A DNA stretch of 64,000 nt from Bisporella sp. PMI_857 (Eukaryota; Ascomycota; Leotiomycetes; Helotiales; Helotiaceae), in assembly GCA_021307315.1 (NCBI GenBank), contig JAJSPD010000043.1, positions 348,004-412,003 on the forward strand, in the 5' to 3' direction. The notes below the pieces were generated by a model, which saw only the letters and a list, made by a program, of their open reading frames with translations, ran no database searches and was not told where the DNA came from. The position numbers were made by a program, and so were the translations under genes. This document shows positions 47,214 to 57,540 of the stretch, one piece after another. Numbering within the stretch: the first letter of the stretch is position 1; every line of letters begins with the position of its first letter.

Positions 47214-49043
47214 ATGTCAGAGGAGAAAGAGATTCGCAGCGGAACTCCCCCACTTTCAATTACGCCTCCCCGTGGCGAGAAAGGTGCATTCGGGAAGATT
47301 GATGAATCTACATCGAGCAGAGATGCTGAAGTGACTGGGACATTCGTAGGTGTCCACAATAACAGGTTTGCGAGGGTGTTCTTGGGTACGTATCGCCAAT
47401 CTCTCGGCACCGTTATTTCAAAAGCTTAATTTCTTACATATTCTTATCTCCTTATTACGCAATAATTGATTTCTTCCGTCAGAGACAATATCATACACTC
47501 CCCAACGATGTCGCTGGGATCCAGAAAACCCGCCCAAATTCAGCCTGGCCCTGAATCTTCTCTTCGCTTTCGTAAGTCTCCCCTCGTGTCTGCCGGACAT
47601 AACTCGGACATCAAGACTTCCCAAAGTGGCAACTGTGCTCTGGCTGATACAAGTATAGGCATCAACATTTACTGTTGCAAACTTGTATTATAACCACCCC
47701 ATCTTGAATATCCTGGCCGATGAATTCCATGTTAGCAATGAGGAGGCTTCGCGAGTACCTACGCTAATGCAGGCTGGCTACGCTGCTGGCCTACTCTTTT
47801 TGTGTCCTTTAGGTGATATCTTCAGGAGAAGGCATTTCGTGCTTACCTTGGTTTGGTTCACGTCCACTGTCGTAAGTTGATATTTCCTGTTCGTGAAGCC
47901 TGGGAAAGCACTTCCAAATGACTAACATAACTACAGTGGATAGGTCTATGCATAACAAACTCATTCCCTGTTTTCCTCGCTCTCTCCTTCATCGTAGCCG
48001 TCGCAACCGTCACCCCACAACTCATGCTCCCGCTAGTCGGCGATCTCGCGCCCGCGCACCGGCGCGCCACTGCCCTCTCGATTGTCGTCTCTGGCCTGCT
48101 GCTGGGTATGCTGATTGCGCGCGTGCTTTCCGGAATTCTCACCCAGTACACGAGTTGGCGTAGCATCTACTGGTTCTCCTTCGGCGTGCAATACCTAATC
48201 CTCATCCTGCTCTTCCTCTTCATGCCCGATTACCCTAGCACGAACCCGCAGGGTATCAACTACTTTCGCATCCTCTACAGTATCGGGCAGATGGTCATCA
48301 AACACCCCGTTCTCGTCCAAGCATGCCTCATAGGCTTTTGTACCTCATCTATTTTCACGAGCTTCTGGACCACCCTCACATTCCTGCTTTCTGATCCGCC
48401 ATATAAATATAATTCGGTCACTATCGGGCTCTTTGCACTTATAGGAATTGCAGCTATGCTTTTCGGCCCATTTTACTCCAAAGCGATCATTGATCGCTTT
48501 GTTGCGGTGTTCAGCATTTTACTTGGTTTATTCTATTGCCTGGTCGGTGTCATTATCGGGACGTACACCGGCAAGTTCACGGTCGCAGGACCAGTTATCC
48601 AAGCATTCGCCATCGATTTTGGGCTACAAACTGCCCAAATCGCCAACAGATCCAACATCTATGCAATTGAACCCAAAGCCAGAAATCGTGTCAATACGGC
48701 GTACATGTTATCCACCTTCTGTGGACAGTTAGTCGGCACAGCTGTTGGAAATACACTGTATGCGAGAGGTGGATGGATCGCAAGTGGCAGCTGTAGCGTG
48801 GGTTTTGTGTGCACATCTATCTTTATAGCTTCGTTGAGGGGCCCATGGGAGAAGAGATGGGTCGGCTGGCGAGGAGGGTGGAGCATAAGGAGGCGAGATC
48901 TGGGACCTAATGGCAAGGTAAAACCTTCGGAACCAGCTGCTGAACAAGTGCTGGATGAAATGAGCGCTGAAGAGCAATCTGCTACTATATCGGCTGATTC
49001 GAGGAAAGACTCAGCAACAAAGGGGGTGGCCGGGAAAGCTTGA
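47214..49043 (+). CDS. MFS transporter, YnfM/AraJ-like
   Basis: Exons 47214-47385, 47483-47571, 47659-47871 and 47937-49043 join in phase to 526 residues. All donors and acceptors are canonical. After a charged N-terminus of about 60 residues come RWDPENPPKFSLAL, the first span, NLYYNHPILNILADEF, AGLLFLCPLGDIFRRRHFVL (motif A-like) and AHRRATALSIVVSGLLLG. A second half follows with GIAAMLFGPF and NRVNTAYMLSTFCGQ. The bacterial relatives export sugars or drugs. Fungal copies are widespread and mostly uncharacterised. The hydrophilic tail (about 60 residues, Glu/Ser/Lys-rich) lies on the cytosolic side. No clustered enzyme points to a substrate. Confidence 0.9.
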
Positions 49044-50441
49044 AGGCGAGAAAAAAAGTATGGACAGTGGTCACGTACGACCTGCCAGACTAAACCCAGT
49101 GCCTAGAAAGTCGGGTCTGGTATGCTATTGAACACCAAACCCGGTTTCAAGGTCTCGGGGCATATGGAGCAAAATATTCCTGGATGTCAGAATCCTTAAC
49201 CGCAGGATTCTGAAGCTGGATCTCGAGCGTGGCTCCGCTCGATTTTAGAAATATGGATACGAGATATGAATAACATGCATTGAATGGCCTATGTTGAAAC
49301 CCAAAGGAGAGCTTTTCTTGAATATATTAGATCTAATGATTCAAACCTAATTCATTGGAGACATTTAGGTAGAGTGACATCAACGCTTCATCTCAGTTTA
49401 TAGTGTATGTCTGAAAGGGGCTATAACAGCGGTAACTAGGTAGTTCAGGCATCGGTTGCGCAATCGAGAAGGATATTGCATAACTAGCTGGACTTTCTTA
49501 CCCTTCCTTCAGTACCTTCAACATTTTCGATGGATTTTACCCTTATATTTTATAAACTTCCCGTGATAATTACTAGCTATACTTGTATCCTACCTATCAA
49601 GGGTGCTTGTGTCGGCTCTTCAAGGCCTGGCCACGCTTACATTGTCTAGCTTCCAAGTTCAAATCTCGCTTTGGCTCCCTTAGCTGCAATTCACATTATT
49701 TTTATGTATAATCTGCGAAAATAGCGTGTTGGATTTTGTGCCAAACTATGTAGCTTTTATATAATTCGATGCCATTGTTAAGCATTAACACTTCATATAA
49801 ATATCGTACAAGACGTCAGCAGCTTTATTAGTACAATACGCCTCTTATATGTACATGCTATACAGATACTAATAATTTGGAGTTTATGTATCTTATGTGA
49901 AATTATGCCAAGACATCTATATAAGTTGGGCCCCCATGATATGCTTCAGCACTAATTGTCCGCCTTACATGCTTATATCGAGGCAGTGTTGGAGTGTACA
50001 ACCTTGATCAATATTTAGTAATTTCTCTTATGTTACAGCAATATTAATTTATTTCCTCTTTTTATATCCCATTAAACAAGCCTCTTTTGTTGTCATGCAT
50101 ATTTTTCTTTTGCCGCTCATAGCCTCGATTTGAGAGCGAAGATTAGTTCTAATCCCTAATCTACATTTAAAGAAGGCATAAAGTGGAGAAATACGACTTA
50201 TAATAGCCAGTATGAACAGATTTTATATATTAAATATATATTAATTACATACTTATCTATATGTAAGGCTGAGGCTGTGAAGACTTCGGTTACTTCTAGG
50301 CTGCCGACACGTATTCTTGCATTCCCCAGCTGGTGATCCGAGGCGTCGAGTAGATATATACCAAGCCTTAGTTCTGCCCACCTGCCGTCTCCATCCTCTT
50401 GACAACACACTCTATCCCTCGAAGCATCGTTGAAACTAATA
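49044..50441. other. intergenic, AT-rich, no gene
   Basis: About 1.4 kb, strongly AT-rich from 49480 to 50270. A tRNA-like patch at 49601-49679 fails folding (see rejected items). Confidence 0.4.
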
Positions 50442-53398
50442 ATGGACCATCTTCCATGGTACCGACAATCGAGCGTGAGCCCGGTTAAGGTGCCATTCAT
50501 CTGCGGCGATGAACCTATCTGCCGGAGAGGGGAGTTTCTGGAGTTTCCCGAAAGGCAAGGCTGGAAACTGGGCGAATCGGAATCGCTCGCCCAACTTTCG
50601 AAGAGAGCGCAGGCATGGATTTTCTTTGGCCTACTTGCGGTCGTCGACATATCTCCGGATGCTTGTGTTATTCCTGATAAATCTTCTATGGCCCACCAGA
50701 TCATCGATACTTCTCTTCTTTCTGCCCTTCTGCGAAGCTCTAATAATGAACTCCCCTATCGTGATTCTCCCATTGGCGACATCTCGGGAAATGAAATTCC
50801 CAATGGTCCAACCATAGAGTTGCAAGAAGCTCTGGCTAGAGCTGAAGATGCCTTGAAATGGGAAGTAATACCCCTTCTTAGGGATTACGAAGACCAGGAG
50901 CCACTTAACTTATGGAGCTCAACATCCTTTGCAATCCTCTTTAGCATCGACGTTCTTATGAATACGCTGGCAGGCCTTGTTCGAGACAGGCAATGCAAAA
51001 ACCGGCGGTCCGAATTGCTATTCTCAAGATTGACAAAAGGAGTTGCACGTAGTTTATTGCATGTGGGTAAATGCGGTAGTCTTGCATGCCGGCTCGATCT
51101 CAATTCCTCTGACCTCTATCATTTGATGTCCCTGCCCGGTGGATCGGCGAACGAGGATCACTCACAATGCAGCAAGACTAGTTGCGACTGCTTTAATATG
51201 AACAGACTAAATTATCGTCCTCAGCACACGGAAGATTGTGTGATGTGCGAGGACATCAAAGTCCTTGAAGCAGAGCTTGTACATCTTATTCAGAACAACG
51301 ACGTACCCTTAGTTCGAAGCACCATGGATTCTGATGGCAACTTTAAGATCGTAATCGAGAAAATGAGTGCGCAGATTGACTACACAGCTATTTCCCACGT
51401 CTGGGCAGGTGGGCTCGGCAATTTCGAGAGTAATCGGCTACCTCACTGCCAGCTAAAAGCTATCCACCAAGATGTCTGTAACACTATTGCACGTGCATCT
51501 GACGACCGCATCGCTAGTCTCGAAGAGAACTCCTTCTACCCCAAGAAACAGATCGCGCTCCTTCTGAAATCACGAAAATCTCACACTCCGAGATGGTGTT
51601 CACGTCGAATCATGCGGACCACTTGTCATTATTGGATGGATACTCTCTGTATCCCAGTCAAACATCCAAAGGAGCGTGAGTTGGCTATTGGCTCTATGGG
51701 GAGAATTTATGCTGGAGCAGCAAATGTGTTAGCCCTGGATCCGTCATTGCGTAGAACCAGTTATGAATGTCTAGGGGATGAGAGCGAGCGCAACGTGAGG
51801 GCAAATATGCTCGTTGCCGCCTCGCCATGGATGGCTAGAAGCTGGCCACTCCAAGAGTACGTCCATTTTGCAATTTCTGTCTATAATTTGTCCAAGAATG
51901 AGACCGTGGCGTCCTTGAGACGCGCATTCTCAACGGCTCCTTGGCGTTCTCTATGCTGTTAATTTCTCAAGCCATCCATGCAGAAGGATTATTAATATAA
52001 TGGACAGGGCTGCGCTTGCACCTGCTATCTATGTCAAGTTCGCCGATTGCAAGATTTTATACAAACATTCACATCTAGGAATTGCCGCTACCTTGGCATC
52101 AATACCAAATCAAGAGGGGAATGAGAGGTACCTTAATTGGTTCAACGGAACCACATCTGAAACTCCCAGAGAACTTTGTCCTTACGGAGCTAGCTCTGAT
52201 TTCATTCAGGTCTGGAACCTGTTAGCCAAGAGGACAACATCGTATCCGGACGACGTCCCTGCAATCTTTGCAGCCCTTCTTCATAGAAGTGCGAGGGAGA
52301 CCTTTGACTTTGAACCACAGCTTCGGACCCGAGCGATCTTGGGCTCTGTGGAATGCTTGCCCCTAGATATCCTGTGTGTTCCGCAGAAGAAGTACCCACA
52401 GGATCAAACTACAAATCAGACACTTGATTGGATACCAGAGTTTCCTGGATCAACAATTCCAGTGCCTCTTTTAAACTCGAGATGGGGTACTTTGAGACGT
52501 GTCGCTAACGGCTTTATTGTTGACCTCAATAGCTCAGAGTCCACTACCACCCGCGCATTAGTCTTCCCGGGGATCCTTGTTGAATCTAATAGATATCTAC
52601 TGAGAGATATTTGTTCAATGGAAATATTTCTGATTCATGTCGATAGACCTCCATCGGCATATAAAGCCAAAGCAGGCGATGTTGCGGAAGAATCCCGACT
52701 CCTCTTGTTGTTGTCGAAAGAACATCCGGGGATTCCACTCATGTATCATGGTGTCCTATGCACAATAGTCACAAATACTGGGGATACGATGAAAGTGCGT
52801 GTTGATATCACAGTCGGGTGGTCCACCAACACAGACCATCTTCCAAACGATTCCGTAGTAGATTGTTGTGTTGTAGATCCTCCCTGCTCAATCTTAATCG
52901 AGATGGGTAAGTTTCTGTGACTCATGGCCTCTCCGCCACCCCAGATAATGAGAAATACTAACATTCATGCAGACCTCGAACATTGGCCCGTTCTCAAATG
53001 GTCAAGATTTATAGCGTTTCCCTACCAGGATCTACAGGCACAAAGTAAAAATTTCGAGGCAATATACTGCTGCACAGCTTGTTTTACATGGTCAGTTTCT
53101 GCTGGTATATCTCTTTTGACGAGCTTATCGCTGCCCATGGCCAAAAATGTTAGGGAAGACTACTACATCTGGCTGTACACTCTGTTCGCATTTTTAGCCA
53201 TCCTGCCTCGGATGTATCTTACTCGTCTGGAAGGATTGTACTTCGAAACTGCGATCGCGAGAGAGGCGCAACACATCTGGGCCAGCAGCTTTTGGGACGT
53301 GGATAAGACCAGGGAGACCCTGTCCCGATTGCAAACGACCGTCTCGTTTAGTACGCGGCTTGTCAACCTATGGATCACGGCCATTCTGTTCTTAATCA

Positions 53399-53407
53399 TA
53401 GTTTATT
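53399..53407 (+). repeat. 9-bp target-site duplication, left copy
   Basis: TAGTTTATT lies immediately left of the element and is repeated exactly at 54050-54058. A 9-bp duplication is the usual size for Mutator-like elements. Confidence 0.85.
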
Positions 53408-53490
53408 CGGCAAATGACTGAAATACCACTGTTTTTTACCCGAAATTCTCATATACCACTGTTTTGGTTTGCCTCTTACTGAAATACCAT
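53408..53490 (+). repeat. left terminal inverted repeat (83 bp)
   Basis: Reverse-complement match to 53967-54049 with a single mismatch (position 59), so the insertion is recent. Confidence 0.9.
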
Positions 53491-53966
53491 CATTTTGAAG
53501 CCAAGAGAAAATGATGGTATTTCAGTCAAAAGCACGTAAAATGATGGTATACTAGTAATACTACTGTAAAACACTTTTCTTACTGGTATACCATCATTCG
53601 AGCTGGATGACGAAGAGCAAGAGCGTCAAGCTCAGCGCCTTGATATAGAGCTAAATATGCAATATGCTAGAGAGGAGGTTATACAAAAGGAAGTAGATAT
53701 TGTCGGCGATCTTCTTAGTAGCGACGAGCTTTCAGACGTGCCTAGTGACTTATTCGAGGCTAATCACGAGTATATAGTTGAAATACCTCTAGAAATCCGT
53801 TATTCTACAAAGTCAGGAAAGGCGTATGGAAGTGCGTGTTATTGAGCGATTCAGGGTTCTTTGTAATTAGAGTACTTTTATTTCTATTATAGGTTGCTTA
53901 TAAAAGTTGTATCTTTCTTTCTGAAATACCATCCTTTTGTTGGTGATTGACTGAAATACCATAGTA

Positions 53967-54049
53967 ATGGTATTTCAGTAAGAGGCAAACAAAAACAGTG
54001 GTATATGAGAATTTCGGGTAAAAAACAGTGGTATTTCAGTCATTTGCCG
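53967..54049 (-). repeat. right terminal inverted repeat (83 bp)
   Basis: Mirror of 53408-53490, one mismatch in 83 positions. Confidence 0.9.
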
Positions 54050-54058
54050 TAGTTTATT
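54050..54058 (+). repeat. 9-bp target-site duplication, right copy
   Basis: TAGTTTATT, identical to the left copy. The HET-gene reading frame resumes directly after it. Confidence 0.85.
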
Positions 54059-54830
54059 TAATATTATGCAACATATCAACAATCCATTGGCGATTCACCC
54101 TTGGTCCTTTCGCCTTGGAGTACTGTGTTCGGTCTGCCCTTGATATCTATCTAGAGATGGAGCGGAGTTCCAGTATTATAAGATTCCATAAATCTCTCCG
54201 GCGCGCGTCCGTGAACTCATTTTCGACAGGGATACCGGTCTATTTCTTCCGGGTGATGACGCTTGTCTTCTCATTACTTCTTGCTCTATTTTTTGCTTGC
54301 TATATCAGCATACTCTTCGCTATTCAGCAGTCATTCTGGGGCAACCACGGTGATATCACAGTGTGGTTGGATTACTTTTTAGGATCGTTTTACGTCGCCC
54401 TCTGCCTCGTTCTAAGCCTGATCTCCGGCATGGCCTTTGGTTTCTTTGCTTACCAGCTCTGGCATCTCGTTAGGGACGCAGTCTGGCATGTGAGAATAAC
54501 GTATCGGCAGTGCGACTGGGCACGTCAAAATACTACTCTGGAAAGGGAGACCCAGCTAGTTTAATATGAAATGGTCGCCGTGTAAAACACCTCATGAGAA
54601 ACACCATATCATTGCCTCCGATATCCGAATAGCTCTATTATAGTATTTTATGATACTTTCAGTTTCGGAAAGCACATAGCCGAGATGCTGTGTTGCGGGT
54701 TGGACTCAGAAAAAAAAAGGCGTAAAGAATACTATTAAAGAACAATTGCGAGAATAAGCAATGCAAGCTAATAAAATGGGGATCGAATTAGACCTCTAAT
54801 AATGCGATAATGAATAGAATAATAATAGCA

Positions 54831-55700
54831 TGGCTGAATTGGTGAAAGAACTAAGGTTAGCTTTAGAAAAGCAATCTTCAAGTTATCGCTTGGTTGAGGA
54901 CTCACAGGACAAGATCCAAAGTTGAAAAAACACCGAGGCGATCGGTAGTAGACCAGAAGAGCCGCAAGATGCGTGCCGACAAAGCACCCCAGCTCATGGC
55001 CTTGAGTGGCAGCAGCGGGAGACTCAGTTGATTATAGAAATATCAAAGGTGGAAAAGTTAGCAGAAGGCGAAGGCGGTTTTTTGGAAAGGAACAGGTTGC
55101 CAACGGAACACGCCTTGAGCAGCATCTTCCAGCAACCCGTTGATCCTAGCACAGCCTGAGGCCGATCCTGAACAACCAGCGACTCTGATCAACGGCAAAC
55201 GCTGCCATACTTCAAAGCGTCTCGAAGTCCCTCTAGTCTCTCTGCTCTACTTGGGCTGGCATAAACAGGCGCTCCTGGTGTGGGGGAGTAGGGACGGAAA
55301 CGGAGGCATCAAGACACGCATACGGGGATCAGCAGCAAAAATCCAACATTTTGTGAACAACTATGACGATTATTACACATGCGATACAAGCGATGAGGAC
55401 CTACGATCTGCAAAGCGACGAAAGCCACGCTCAGCGCCTGTCGTGACTCCACCTCTCCACCTCCGACGGCCTCCCCTCTAGCCGCCGTCGCCTATCAGAC
55501 CTGAGATTAACGAGGCACAGCCTCCGAATGATCACGAATGTTGGTCGACCTTCGTTGATAATAAGCAGCATTGTATGTCACCAACTTATCGGAATCCCTT
55601 TACTACTGCAGAAGTGATCCTATGTCTCCAGTACGCACGCGTTGGAACATGGTCCGACCAAGAGGCGAGTAGTCTTGCGCAAGCGAAAAAACAATAGTTC
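54831..55700 (+). pseudogene. decayed coding remnant, family unknown
   Basis: A start-like frame (MAELVKELRLALEKQSSSY) stops after 31 codons. Further right, one frame runs from 55140 to about 55698 with a single TAG at 55479-55481. It encodes protein-like text on both sides (LINGKRCHTSKRLEVPLVSL before, PTYRNPFTTAEVILCLQYAR after). No family is recognised. Continuity across the stop suggests a broken gene rather than chance. Confidence 0.4.
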
Positions 55701-55894
55701 AGACTCTATGTCTACTTATCCATACTAGGACAAATGTGTAAAAAGAACATTCTTCCTGTTGAGCAGTCCTATCTCAGGAACAGGTATGGTATAGGGAAAC
55801 GGGCTCCATAGCGAGAAGTATAAGGGGCCAGATGCATGGGAGAAACACCACAAGAAATAACACAGGGATTGACACCCAAAGATGTAGTATAAAA

Positions 55895-55937
<43 letters not shown>

Positions 55938-56863
55938 AGTAGTACTCTCTTGGGCGTGTCCGTCAGGTAAGAGCACCACTGAGTTAATGTGGTAGGTAGA
56001 CGAATGGTGAGTGCGTATGCCAGCAAAGACAGACATTTCTTAAGGCGTACCCAGGATAATTTCCTTGAAACTCTGAACCATCAAAGAATCAATATCAGTC
56101 ACTTGGCACATATCTGCAGTCTTGATAAATATTGCTTTGTAGTACTTTGTTTGTTTGTAGAGGAGTTCCTTCGAGGGTTTGTATTATTGATCCGACAAAA
56201 ACCATAACTTGAGGACCGAATAGAGCAGGAGTAGCTTGTGCAAGCTGTTAATGCACGGCACTTAATGTTCTGGCTTAGATAATCCCTTGTGAAATCTTCA
56301 TAAAGTACACAATGTTAGGTATGTATAGACAAGGCATAATTGACGCAGGCGAGGAATGTCAGTACGGCTCAAGGGCAGGACATGCGTCACAAACTGCCTG
56401 GTAAGCCAGGAGAAACAAGGCTAGGTCAACGAGTATGAGCGAGATTACTAGGCTCTAGATATTTTATATACTTTTTGCTCATGTATCGTAGTTAGTTCAT
56501 ACCTTGCGTAATGTGAAAGCGCCTGAAGGTTTTTCGCTTTTTTGGACTTTTCCAGCTTGATATTAAAGCCATTAAAGCTTCCCAGGTGGAGGAGAAGGGA
56601 GACTCATAGGCAGTGATTAACAATCCGACCCGAGGAGGCTCACAACACCAAATTCACAGAAAATGCGCTTTTACGATACGTTCCATAGGAACTTAAATAG
56701 AAGAGTGTGTAACTATCGAATCTCGAGACAAAACCATCGCAAAAGAAAGGAAGCAACTCTAACGAATCACTACAAGCCAACGAAGCCAAATTCTACAATG
56801 AAACTTCTAACTTCCAAGCTAAAAGCATTCAAAGCTCTTCGAAGCCTCTCCGCTCAGGCTTGC
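55701..56863. other. gene-free stretch with poly-T tract
   Basis: Contains the 38-T run and short open frames with no recognisable content. Confidence 0.4.
55898..55935 (+). repeat. 38-bp T homopolymer
   Basis: Uninterrupted run of T, flanked by AAAAGCC and GCAGTAG. It could be the A-tail end of an inserted LINE or retrocopy on the minus strand, or an assembly-sensitive homopolymer. No LINE coding sequence was seen next to it. Confidence 0.8.
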
Positions 56864-57540
56864 TTAAACGCCGTTGAGCTGGTTTGCCGTGAAGCTCGTC
56901 AAGCAACGGAACTTTCGGAACCCTTGCCTCAAAGGGCAGTCGAAGTCGCCCTGGGCGAAGACAATGCAGTTGCCATATGTATTACCATCCACTAGATCGC
57001 ACCGTGTTAGTATTCTCGTAGGCAAAGACAACATAAGTAAGGAGGCTCGGGAGTTTTATATTAGCCTTGCGGAGCGAGAAGCGAGAGATGAAAACGCCAC
57101 ACAGAATCCGCAAGTGCATGGGTGAGAAAGTCTGCTTACATCCAATCATGTTCCGACCACCATTCTTATACAAAGCTGCAGGGCAAATATCAGTTCATGG
57201 AGGTGCTCGTGATGCGGCTACACTCACTCCAGTGGTAGACCGGGTTTGTCCTAAAGTTCATCTCTAACTGATCGATGTCCTCAGGTGGCGCGTACGGATT
57301 GCCGCAACTCGTCCGGCCTGTTACGCACCTCACGCCCAACTTGCCCCCGCTGACATCGGACAACTGGGTGAACATTCGCGTGGCCTCGGACTGCGCGCAA
57401 CTAGCCTCGGCATCAAAGACTTGCCACCGCACCACATTAGGGATGATGGAATAATCCAAGACCATGTAGATATCGAAGTTGGCGGAAACCTGGGGCAGGA
57501 GGGCTGCCCATGAGCTGATTGCTACCAGGGAGATTTTCAT
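56864..57540 (-). CDS. small secreted cysteine-containing protein, three exons
   Basis: Exons 57540-57228, 57175-57140 (36 nt) and 56991-56864 join in phase to 158 residues. Signal peptide MKISLVAISSWAALLPQVSA. The mature part has six Cys (ASCAQSE, VRCVTGRTSCGNPY, GNCIVF, FDCPL, FRCLTS), suggesting three disulfides. It ends RKFRCLTSFTANQLNGV. The pattern NTYGNC...FRCLT is shared by small secreted proteins of plant-associated ascomycetes, many studied as candidate effectors. No function can be assigned. The gene sits alone between repeats, a common setting for such genes. Confidence 0.75.

Larger units (their letters stand above)
53408..54049 (+). mobile_element. MULE-like MITE, 642 bp, inserted in the HET gene
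   Basis: Bounded by long terminal inverted repeats starting CGGCAAATGACTGAAATACC and flanked by a 9-bp duplication. Inside, a motif related to ACTGAAATACCAYYRTTTT recurs in both orientations at both ends, i.e. subterminal repeats. The central 250 bp (about 53595-53845) is coding-like (DELSDVPSDLFEANHEY) but too short for a transposase. It may be a transposase remnant or captured host sequence. Non-autonomous. Mobility must come from a partner elsewhere. Confidence 0.85.
50442..54564 (+). pseudogene. HET-domain membrane protein gene interrupted by a transposon
   Basis: Exons 50442-51856, 52008-52906 and 52973 onward. Start ATG 50442 is the first in frame. The HET domain is clear: YTAISHVWAGG (about residue 314), YWMDTLCIP (about 399), WMARSWPLQE|AALA across the first splice, then IYVKFADC. 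Downstream come several predicted membrane spans (ISLLTSLSLPM, YTLFAFLAILP, LWITAILFLIIV). The frame then enters an inserted element and stops at 53419-53421, leaving about 920 residues. The expected continuation (LILCNISTIHWRF and two more spans to 54564) resumes after the element. Excluding it and one target duplication would give one 1084-residue frame. HET proteins trigger cell death in vegetative incompatibility. The truncated form may be null or altered. Confidence 0.85.

Noticed and set aside
49601..49679. tRNA-like patch with TTCAAAT and possible acceptor GGGTGCT/GGCTCCC
   Set aside because: The T-arm cannot pair around TTCAAAT and the arms do not line up with the acceptor pairing; no D-arm. 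Treated as chance.
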